NCBI RefSeq assembly: GCF_963678635.1
Contig: NW_026970735.1
Span: 1-64,000, forward strand
Reading direction: 5' to 3'
From: Symsagittifera roscoffensis
Taxonomy: Eukaryota; Xenacoelomorpha; Acoela; Convolutidae
Length of the DNA: 64,000 nucleotides
Notes under the pieces: model-generated
Database searches by the model: none
Told to the model about the DNA's origin: nothing
What the model saw: only the letters and a program-made list of their open reading frames with translations
Shown: positions 49,965-58,593 of the stretch, one piece after another
Layout: every line of letters starts with the position of its first letter
How positions within the stretch are numbered: position 1 is the stretch's first letter
Position numbers and translations under genes: made by a program

Positions 49965-50515
49965 CACACAGAGGCGAAGCAGAGCTCTGTATCATTTGCG
50001 ACACAACAATAACATGCCAGCAAAAAATGAGATTGAATCCAATGCGTTAACAAAAACATTTCAAAAAAATGCCGAAGTATTAACGAAAAAATTTCCCACG
50101 TTTGTCACGAATTATGTTCAAGCATGTCGAGAGCATAACCGCCAACGTTAAATAAGCATTCAGAAACATTTATCGAGCGGCAACTAGGCCGACAATACTT
50201 GAATAGACGTCTATTGCGCCCAAAAGCTTTGAGTTATTGAAATTTTTTTTAGCTATTAAGCCATTTAACTCTATGCTTTGGAAAGTAAGCTGAAAAAGAT
50301 AAGAAAAATGATTGGCACAGAATTCGGTTTACCAGTAAAAAAAATTCAATTTCCAAACAACTTTGGACCCCAAGACTCTCATTGTACCACTAGACCAAAT
50401 GAAAACGGGCCGAGAACAAATTCAGGTTTTATAATGAAGCAAAGTATTTTTGTTAGATTTCTAAGAAAAATTATATAATACAAAGAGTTCCCTATTACAC
50501 GTACACTTGCTATCG
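49965..50515 (+). repeat. Dispersed repeat piece in the calmodulin-like intron
   Basis: Begins ACACAGAGGCGAAGCAGAGC, then CATTTGCGACACAACAATAA; contains GAGCGGCAACTAGGCCGAC (50177); ends ACACTTGCTATCGCAAAC (50502). This is the shortest recognisable version with both end modules. No gene. Confidence 0.55.
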
Positions 50516-51429
50516 CAAACATGAACTCAGCAAAAGAGTTATTAGATGAAGTTGGGTTGCTCTGGCCTTTTCTAGGGGGATGAAACTTAGGATTGACTTT
50601 TTGCCAGTCAAACTATGACACCTTGTGCTTGATCATGTCAGGTACATTTGTAATCATTATGATTCTTTTCATAGACTCAAATAAGGATACAATTCATGCT
50701 ACGAGCCTAACTATAGGGGCCTCAGCTTGTTAAAAATAGCACAAGTAAAGCTTAAACACTATTAAAATGTAGATGGATAAAAATGTTTAAACCATGAAAA
50801 AAACCGGTTTTGTTCAAAAACTTTTTACTTGTTTTCGACTATTTTATGCACAGCGAAAGATTTCGTCCTCCGCTTCAAAACATAATGAAGTTGACAGAGA
50901 GGGTAAAGGTCAGATACACAGAGCCTCCTTTTCGAATCAGCCTTCTAAACAACCACTTAGCGGTAAATAAGTTTTCAGCTAAAATCCGAAGACTTGTGTT
51001 TCTCACCACATCCAGGCATTCATATTGTTCCAATGGAATTATGGTCCAAAGTTTCTTCGCCTGATTTTGGGTACCTCAAAAAGCTCGTAAGAGTTCAACT
51101 AATATAATATAAAAGTTCTCTTGATCGAGATTTGGAATCCCAAAATAGTCCAAAATTTCTCCCAGCGTAGAGAAAAAAACTATTTGAAACTTTGAAGCAT
51201 TTTCGAGACTGAAAATTACAAAATTATCCATTTCTTTGGTTAAATTAACTTGATACCTCAAAACTTGTTTCTTTCTGCAAAAAAAACGACCAAAATTTTT
51301 TTAAAAATTCTGAACATCCGAAAAAATTGTAAAGCATTTCTATTTCTACTTCATGTTTCTTTTTTGCAAAAATGACCAAAATCTGAGCCCAATGCAATTC
51401 TAGTACAGAAGCCTAACCGGCTAGACTAC

Positions 51430-52390
51430 TTCAACACAGAGGCGCAGCTGACCGTAAAGATACTAGACAAGAAAGACGCTCTGTCGAAAGAATTCAAAAA
51501 TGCCAAAAAAATAGATCTATCAAAATGAAAAAATAGATGCCCTTTTAGCTCTTTAAATTTCTAGAACGATTTACGATTGGAGCTTTTTTGATAACATTAA
51601 CCTAAATTGAGAAAATTGGATCAAAAGGTGAAGTTTTCATTCCGCTAGAAATTTAAAAATTAAATTCCACTTTCGAAACTAGAAATCGTTCACGTCTTTT
51701 TTGCGTCATTTCCACGTTCGTATTTGGAGAGTGCTATTCACGTCACCTTCAGCAGATCAATATGAATTGAACTCAAAAAGTGCATATAAACTTATGTGCA
51801 TTCATAAATGCATCAATATGTATCTATGCGCATATGTAGTTAATAGAGCATTAAGACTTTTTCGTGAAAAAAAAAACAAAAAAATCAGCAAGACCTATAT
51901 AAGAGTCTTCACTAAGTTAATTACTCTTGAATAAAACTAGCCAAGACAATAGAATGTAAAATTAGCATGGAAAGAAAATTTACGAAGCGGTAACAAAGCC
52001 GAAAATATCTTAGCAGAAACCCTTTAAGCTGAAAAACATTTAAGACAAAAATTTATTGATTCCCCTCACCCTCAGCAAACAAACATTTTTTGCTTGTCGA
52101 ACAACGAAATATGAGGCCAATAAACCGACATAATAAAGGCCGAAATCTACCAAGCCAAAAAAAAAGAAAAAAAATGAATTTTTAACAAATCGATTTGGTA
52201 AAAATACAAACGACATGGAAAAAATTTCGAACAGTACAGATCTTTAAAAATATATCTGTAGCGGTAAATTGGTTGCTAAGAAGCTTCCAGAAAATTAGTC
52301 CATATGAAAATAGTCATGTGAAAAAAGTTATTTACGGAAAACAGTCTAGTACCCGATTGCAATATCCTTGCTTATCGCCTAAGTGAACAA
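51430..52390 (+). repeat. Hairpin-ended dispersed repeat, fullest copy
   Basis: Order of blocks: ACACAGAGGCGCAGCTGACC (51432), ATGCCCTTTTAGCTCTTTAA (51538), AATTGAGAAAATTGGATCAA (51604), TTCGAAACTAGAAATCG, CCTATATAAGAGTCTTC (51895), AGCGGTAACAAAGCCGAAAA (51986), TAAAGGCCGAAATCTACCAA (52133), AGTCTAGTACCCGATTGCAA and CCTTGCTTATCGCC (52343-52383). It is entirely inside the intron of the calmodulin-like gene, about 65 bp before its acceptor. No ORF. Confidence 0.6.
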
Positions 52391-52453
52391 CCCTTTGAGA
52401 AAAATTGTACTGATGTAGCATATTGTAATTCAAACAATATTTTTCGCTTTCAG

Positions 52454-52631
52454 ACTGTTCGATCAAAATTCAGACGGAGTGATTGATGAAGATGAGTTGA
52501 AATGCGTACTGAACAAGCTTGGAATAGAAGCGAATGACGAAGAAATCCACGAGATGATTGTAGTGGCTGACCTCAACAAGGACGGAAAAGTGGACTTCAG
52601 TGAATTCAAAGCAATTTTATCGACAAAGTGA
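52454..52631 (+). CDS. Calmodulin-like EF-hand protein, exon 2
   Basis: The acceptor TTTTTCGCTTTCAG ends at 52453; the exon starts with the base completing the split Arg codon and runs to TGA at 52629-52631. It encodes EF-hands 3 and 4 with canonical loops DQNSDGVIDEDE and DLNKDGKVDFSE, ending AILSTK. Four intact loops in two lobes is the calmodulin layout. The 2.57-kb intron (49881-52453) carries two pieces of the dispersed repeat family. Confidence 0.85.
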
Positions 52632-53559
52632 AGAATGCTTCCTGACAAACTATTGCCAACTTTTAATTATATATAATATACGGCTTCTTGTATGAAATAT
52701 TTGAATAACTAACTTTTGTAGCAACTCACTCGCTTAGCTAAACTGTTAGACAACAATCCTAATCTTTAACACAAAAAAGAGGGACCATTCCTTTATACCA
52801 CCACTATTGCACAGGATAGACGGGGTACCAACAACGCTGAACAAAAGTATTTAGAAAACAACCCATGACAAAAAATCCACGGCTTACCTGGTCATCTAAA
52901 ATCAACCTTCTCTACACTTCTCTACAATTCCGAAATGACATGCCAATGAAAAAAAATTACAAGATTAAATCAATGCACAGAGCAAAACAAAAAGAAGTTT
53001 AAGTGCTTGTCTGTGGCGTGTGTGAAGTGCTATGAGCTATTTGCTTTTATGAGTTTCGCCCAATTTTCCAAAAATGCTACAAAAGGGTGGAAAAGGTAAA
53101 GTTACGTGAATTATAAGTATATTTTGCAGAAAATTTCTATCAGATGGGTAATTTGATGTGAATTAATAATTTGATTCACTTTAATTTTCAATTAGGGCTC
53201 CCCTATATTCAGGTTTATTAAGTTTCTATAATAATTTTTTCACAACACACAGTTGAACACAGCGTGCATTTGTAAGAAGATTTGAGCTTTTCACATTTAA
53301 AACCAATAACTTAAATATCAAAACTTATTTGAACATGAAGTTTATTAGATACCGGGTCGCAAATGACGAAAAACCGCAAGCACAACAGCAAAACAGCTAA
53401 ACAAAATGTGCAACAATGTCCATGATTGAAATGGTTAATAGTTTTTGATCGATTCGAATGCTCAATTTTATTAAATAGTTAAACTTATTAAATTGTTTCT
53501 TATTAAATGATGGTTGGAAAGAGGTCTAACATTACCTCTATTGATGTGGATTTTGACTA

Positions 53560-54330
53560 GTAATACCTCTATTGATGTGATTTCTGAAAAAACTAATGGC
53601 CCAGATGGTGTTCCATCGATCTTCTACAAAATGTGCGCAAAGACAATCAGCAAGTCCTTGAGGCAAACCTTCGAGAAGATTAAACAAATTGCCACTTATC
53701 ATTAAGTCTGGAAGCAATCGCATGTGAGTCCAGACTACAAGAAAGGCAATAGATCAAATGTGAAAAACTGTAGACCAGTCTCTCTTTTATGTATTGTCCC
53801 CTAAGTTTTCGAACGATGTATATTTATTCACTAAAATTCAACTATACCAACACTTGGAGCCATTTTTCAGTCGTTATCAATATGGTTTTCGTAAAAAGCG
53901 TTCATCGGTGAGTCAATTGGTTGTCTATCTGGAGAAGGTTTATAGGGCTTTAGAACAAGGGACTAAAGTAGATCTGGTAAATACAGACTACGAAAAGTCA
54001 TTGTTGATCACGGTCAGTTACTTGATGAATTATCTTACCTTGAAGTTACCGGAAGACTCCTGCTGCTTACTGAATCGTATTTAACCGACAGGTCAGAACA
54101 CGTAAAAACTGGGGGATATCATCTTCTCCGAAAGATGTAACAAGTAGAGTTCCTCAGGGATCCATAATTATGAGTTTATTTTTTAATGCTTTTTTCAACT
54201 ACCGGCCGTACTGCTGTGGAAAGTGTTTGTCACTCTTCTGTACAGATGAAGCCAAACTTATTATTTTTGTGACATTCGACCACAATGTACGAAAATGCAG
54301 TTTCGCAATCGAATTTTTATCGATCAGAGA
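53560..54330 (+). pseudogene. Decayed LINE reverse transcriptase (jockey/CR1-like)
   Basis: Across frames and stops one reads GPDGVPSIFYK, then NCRPVSLL, then QYGFRKKRSSVSQL and, near 54150, VPQGSI: the hallmark blocks of non-LTR reverse transcriptases. Several stops and frame changes interrupt it, and the catalytic box that follows is altered (CTDEAKL in place of an F/YADD-type box), so it is dead. Only the middle of ORF2 remains; no endonuclease or 3' tail is recognised. A small duplication TACCTCTATTGATGTG occurs at 53533 and 53563, at its edge. Confidence 0.75.
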
Positions 54331-54576
54331 ATGAACATCTAACCGGGAAGATTGATGGTTTTAGTGAACTAGCGACGTTAGTTGAACGATTGGACAAATC
54401 GGGAAGGGTTAGTTTTAACTGAGATGCTTATTTTTCAAATTTCGATTTGGACGTGAACGACACGTAACCTTTTTATATTTCGCACACACTGAACCGGCGA
54501 AAACACAACAATAGCCGCAGTGGAAACAACTACCAAAAAACGGCAACAGATTGAAATTGTAATTGGAGCTTGTCAG

Positions 54577-55264
54577 GAACCATTCCGAGTTGTAACAATT
54601 GTGCTGTTACAATCGTTACAACGTAGAACCCTAGAGAAAAAGGAAGGGTTGTAACATTCGCCCGGAAGATACATATCAACGGAAAACAAAACTAAGTCTT
54701 AAGACGACTGGCTAACGTCTGAACAGAGCTTTGCATGCTTTTCACCGTCTCTACCAAGCCAGTACTTTCGGTGGTCTTTCTAACATCGGGTCGACAAAAA
54801 CGTTACTGTTCTCCGGCTCCGACCAGAACGCTCAAATTAACTTAATTACATGCAAATAGTGAGCTCATGGCTGGGTCTCAGTATCCCCAGACCACGAGGT
54901 CACTCCTAAATACAGGGTTACTACTTATTATATTACTATTGTTTTTGTTCAGTAGATAAAAATCATCATCTCCATCGAAGATGGATCAACCCTTTCCCCC
55001 AACTCCTAGCACCTCATCCTTGTCAAAACTAATCCAAATATCAGTTAAATTCAAGTCAGGACATGACCGGATACTAAAAGTTTATATAACAGGCTAAAAG
55101 TTTCAGTCCCGAAACCCTTCCGGATCCTTGAATCCACTGAATCAAGCTCCTTAAGTTCGATTTCACGGTAACACGGAAGGCTGGTTTTCACCCTTCACCG
55201 TTGTTCGCAACGGCCTTGCAACTATTGTAGCAGCACAATAGTTGCAACTCGGAACGTTCTCTGT
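54577..55264 (+). mobile_element. Segment with terminal inverted repeats that are internal hairpins
   Basis: The left end (ATTCCGAGTTGTAACAATTG, then ACAATCGTTACAACG) is repeated inverted at the right end (TTGCAACTATTGT, AGCAGC, ACAATAGTTGCAACTCGG). Each end is itself an inverted repeat: 13-bp arms with a 6-base loop, perfect on the right (55216-55247) and one mismatch on the left (54590-54621). About 690 bp, no ORF. It resembles a non-autonomous DNA element; no target duplication was identified. Confidence 0.6.
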
Positions 55265-56405
55265 AATTCGTTGTCGTTTTCTTTAATCTCGATTTTCGTT
55301 CTGTTCGCAATCACAGATAAAGTTGTTCTCGTCAGCGCAACTAATGTTGTTGTGTTTTCTCTCTCGTTTTTTGTTAAAATGGCCGTTTCAGCATTTCTCA
55401 GAAATGTGACGTCATCATTCGAATTTTTGAAATTTTAAAATACTAGAATATTCCAGCCCTCACCGTCTGGCCAAACGTTCCAATAACGCTCTTAGTTCTT
55501 AAAAACCACCAATCCGGAAGGCTTACTGCTAAAATTCCGAATTCTGCAGAGATTGCATTTTTGACATTCTGGTCGAATGTCACATACTCCCCGGACAGTC
55601 CGGTCAATGTCCTCATTGAATCGCGCAATGTTCATAAAATGGTTACAGTGTCATCGAACAGAATTTACAAAATGCAGGAAATTACTCTTATCCACGTCAC
55701 CTCGACTCACTGCAGAATATAAATGGCATCATACTACATCATTATAGCCTTCAAATTCTCTCATTAATCTGCACATTGAGGATATGTCTTAAGATAAAAC
55801 ATATTTTCTGACTCCCAGTGTCAATGTCCCGATTAAAACTTTTTCTCTTAGATTTAAAAGGTGTCGGCTTGCAGGACAGTCCTGCCAACCAACAAGCTAA
55901 AATTATCCTACTATGCTTCTTCCCTTCGGAAATCTTGCTTGTTATTGTCCTGCAATATTAAAACTAAGAAACTTTGTGGTTAGAAAGAACAATGAAACAA
56001 TCTCCCTCTTCGAGAGATTACTCAAGCCTTCCACGTCACCACAAAGTGATCAGTCTTCCTAAGTGATTAAAAACAATCATGCAGGCTGGAATATTTAAAT
56101 ATACTCTTCCCTTAAGCCTTTCCAAATAAATAATAAGTGAGTGTCTCTAAAGCCACTTCAACTAAAATCAAAATGCAAATTTATAAATGCAACAACTTCA
56201 AAACTCAACTAAATGTTTCAGTTTTCAATTACAACTTGGTTGCTTGGTTTCTCACTTGAGTTTTTCAAACACATAAAACAATTCTGAGTTTTAACTTTTC
56301 TTCATCACTCCTTTGTTCTCTTCTTTTTTCGTCGTTTAGAAGTTCTAAAACTTCTAAATTTTTCTAATTTTCTTTCTCGTTGCCTCTTGTTTCCTCGACC
56401 ATTCA
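55265..56405 (-). other. Probable 3' region of the second gypsy-type element
   Basis: No strong gene. One small minus-strand frame (55443-55628) includes LSGE, a motif repeated in the pol linker. A pyrimidine-rich run on the plus strand (56297-56340, purine-rich on the element strand) could be the polypurine tract, which would put the 3' LTR to its left. The 5' LTR lies beyond 64000, so the LTR cannot be delimited here. Confidence 0.35.
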
Positions 56406-56696
56406 TCAATGTTCCATTTCTTCCTCCTGTGATACTGACTCCGCACTTTCAGTTTCCGTATCTTGTAACACGTCGTTAGCTATCCTGACGCTGTTGGAAG
56501 CCGTCCTCCAACACTTCTGCTCTTCTACCCTCTGTTTACAGCAAGGTAGGGGATCCACGTTGGATTCTCTGTTTCTGCAGAAACTGTTGTGGAGACACAA
56601 CGTCACGTTTATCTCCAAATCTTCTCTCAGCATCTCTGCCTTCTCATTTCCACTACGCTCACTCGTCCTGGAAATTCTTTTCACGGCGGTGGTCAC
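56406..56696 (-). CDS. Short overlapping ORF at the 3' end of the element
   Basis: 96 codons overlapping the end of the coiled-coil ORF in another frame. Charged, with several Cys (LCLHNSFC, PCCKQR) and an acidic end (TETESAESVSQEEEMEH). It may be the continuation of the coiled-coil ORF after a frameshift. No family recognised. Confidence 0.35.
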   Translation of the reverse strand: MTTAVKRISRTSERSGNEKAEMLREDLEINVTLCLHNSFCRNRESNVDPLPCCKQRVEEQKCWRTASNSVRIANDVLQDTETESAESVSQEEEMEH

Positions 56697-57531
56697 TCAA
56701 GGTGTCACTAGGATCCGGGATTGTTACTCGATTTGTCTCTGCTGGAAGCCGTGTCTCCGTTGTTTGACTCATTTCTCGAGGTGTCAAGAGCTCCATCGGG
56801 GACTGCCCACGAGGAATATCCCTTGCAGGTATCACTTTCTCCACGGCCGTTGTCAACGCCACCTGCTCCGATCGCTCTTTGTATTCCTGCCTTAAGCGCT
56901 CGATCTCTTGACCCTGCTTTTTGTTGCAGTCTTCAAACAACTTTCTCCACATGTCCCGATCTTCCTCCATTTGGAGCATGCTTCTGGTCATCTCGTCCAG
57001 CTCCTTCTTTGTACTTTTCAGCTCATCGTTCATCTCGTCCAGATCTTGTATGGTTTGGTTCGTCTGAACCTTCTGTGTTACTTTCGCCCTTTTTGGTGGC
57101 ACAGCTGCTCTCAGTGGTGAACCAGACGAGGTCGCCTCGCTGTTCATCTCCCGATGCATTCTCGTCAACCCAGGTTTAGGCTTAGAGGGCATTGGCATCT
57201 CACCTGGTTGGTAAGTCCTAGAACTTCCCAACCCAGGCTCATTCGCCAAGTCACTCCCTGAGAGAGCCCCGTTTCTCCACCTCATCACTCTCATGTTCGG
57301 GCGGTCTAGTACTCCTCTTTCTCCATATGATGCCATCAACAGGACTTCCGTGGGGCGGTCCCCACGGTTGTCGTGCCCCAAGATGTTGATCAGGGCGGTC
57401 AGCAACATGACCACCTCTGGGTCCTCCAGAGCGAAGTCTCGTTCGATCAGCCGACGATAGATCGCATCTACCATCGGTCCTACATATGCCTCTGCCAGGT
57501 CCATCAATTCATCCAAGTTGAAGTTATCCAT
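56659..57531 (-). CDS. Coiled-coil accessory ORF, unrecognised
   Basis: 290 codons from a clear ATG at 57531. Residues 1-90 look folded (NLDELMDLAEAYVGPMVDAI, VVMLLTALINILG), 90-155 are Pro/Ser-rich and basic, and 157-225 form a strong predicted coiled coil with heptads (LDEMNDELKSTKKELDEM, IERLRQEYKERSEQV). The last 60 residues are polar. It starts about 400 bp after the macrodomain ORF on the same strand. No zinc knuckle is present, so it is not an ordinary nucleocapsid, but a Gag-like or assembly role is possible. It could also be an unrelated host gene fragment. Function not assigned. Confidence 0.6.
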   Translation of the reverse strand: MDNFNLDELMDLAEAYVGPMVDAIYRRLIERDFALEDPEVVMLLTALINILGHDNRGDRPTEVLLMASYGERGVLDRPNMRVMRWRNGALSGSDLANEPGLGSSRTYQPGEMPMPSKPKPGLTRMHREMNSEATSSGSPLRAAVPPKRAKVTQKVQTNQTIQDLDEMNDELKSTKKELDEMTRSMLQMEEDRDMWRKLFEDCNKKQGQEIERLRQEYKERSEQVALTTAVEKVIPARDIPRGQSPMELLTPREMSQTTETRLPAETNRVTIPDPSDTLSDHRREKNFQDE

Positions 57532-57927
57532 TCTATTCTTTCAAGTTTGATTCGGTTTTGATTCCAAGATTTCGACTCAAGTGAGTAGTTAAATGATCAA
57601 TCAGGATCTAGAAAAGAAGTCGCAAATATCACACTTGTCAGTTTCACCTTAACATATATCGTTAAAATTTGCTTATAAACAGTTCAGATAAAAAGATATT
57701 TATCCTAAAATTTATTAAAATCAATTGGTTTCTAAAATTTTGGAATTCGACCTAAGATTGGACAATCCAAACTTTGGATCTATTCCAAAGATCGTCATTT
57801 AGTTGTTCATGGTCACTAACCCCTACTTACCCATGATCTTAATAACCTAACACATAACATAACATAACACACATATCATACATTACACACAACTTGATCT
57901 TTGGCCTAACACTCTCTCGCACATCAC
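57532..57927 (-). other. Gap between macrodomain and coiled-coil ORFs
   Basis: About 400 bp, AT-rich, no ORF on the element strand. On the plus strand there are short repeats of AACATAACA type near 57850-57875. It may hold a promoter or splice signals for the downstream ORF; none is convincing. Confidence 0.4.
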
Positions 57928-58593
57928 TCAGCCTATACCTAAGTAATACTTCTTATGTAGATACACTCGTATGTTCGTATCAGAGAATATCACGTGTACA
58001 AGCGCGTACAATTCCCGAGGATGCAGTCTTCCTCTGTTTGGATCGTACACTGGAAGCGAGAGCTCCTTCACGTCCATTTCTACAAGGAAGTCCCTCAGCC
58101 TCGTCAAAGACAAGACTAGGTTTTCTGGGTCCACGTGCTGCTTCTCTGTCGCCCTCGTTACCAAGAAGCATAAGTATTTTCCCGGTATCTGCGACGCCGC
58201 CGGAGGTAAGGCTGCTACGCCCCCTATCCCTGGTCTTTGCTTCCAAAGGAAATCCACGTTTTTGTATTCTCTCTTAAAATCTGCCGCTAACGCTGTCCTA
58301 AAACTCATGTCTGCGGTGATTGCTATCGCACATGTTCTGTTTGTGAGTATGAAATCACTGTCTGTTAGTATTATGTTACTTGAATATTCATTTGGTAAGT
58401 TAAAATATGACTCAACTACCCTGCCTATGTCAGGTTTCTTAGGTTCTTCGCCTGTTTCTGCTTCTAAGTCTCCTGTTTCTCTTGCTATTCTCAATTTTTT
58501 TATTATCAGGTTTTCAGTGTGGGTAAGTCCTACCCTCACTCCCCGGACAAAAATATCCATCGGCGTCCCCGTCGATCGCATACCGGATATCAA
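57928..58593 (-). CDS. Macrodomain protein (TARG1/OARD1-like fold) of the retrotransposon
   Basis: The frame overlaps the pol stop (TGA at 58592-58590) and lies in the -1 frame; the first ATG is at 58581, 9 bases after that stop, a geometry suiting termination-reinitiation. From this ATG it is 217 residues (numbers below count from the 221-residue open frame starting at TTG 58593). Residues about 75-214 follow the macrodomain pattern in order: a first loop and helix (AIAITADMSFRTALAADFKREY region, 89-110), GGVAAL (124-129), KYLCFLVTR (139-147), a helix ENLVLSLTRLRDFL (157-170), strand KELSLP (176-181), a loop YDPNRGRL (183-190) and the last helix and strand to YLH. The arrangement is closest by eye to TARG1/OARD1, which removes ADP-ribose from proteins. 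The loop that carries the catalytic Asp in that enzyme (GCGLDRL type) is changed, with Gly at the aligned place, and the aligned lysine is not kept, so it may bind ADP-ribose without hydrolysing it. No other domain. Confidence 0.72.
   Translation of the reverse strand: MISGMRSTGTPMDIFVRGVRVGLTHTENLIIKKLRIARETGDLEAETGEEPKKPDIGRVVESYFNLPNEYSSNIILTDSDFILTNRTCAIAITADMSFRTALAADFKREYKNVDFLWKQRPGIGGVAALPPAASQIPGKYLCFLVTRATEKQHVDPENLVLSLTRLRDFLVEMDVKELSLPVYDPNRGRLHPRELYALVHVIFSDTNIRVYLHKKYYLGIG

Noticed and set aside
56380-57179. Plus-strand frames opposite the coiled-coil ORF
   Set aside because: Leu/Ser/Cys-rich mirror frames of a charged coiled-coil gene.
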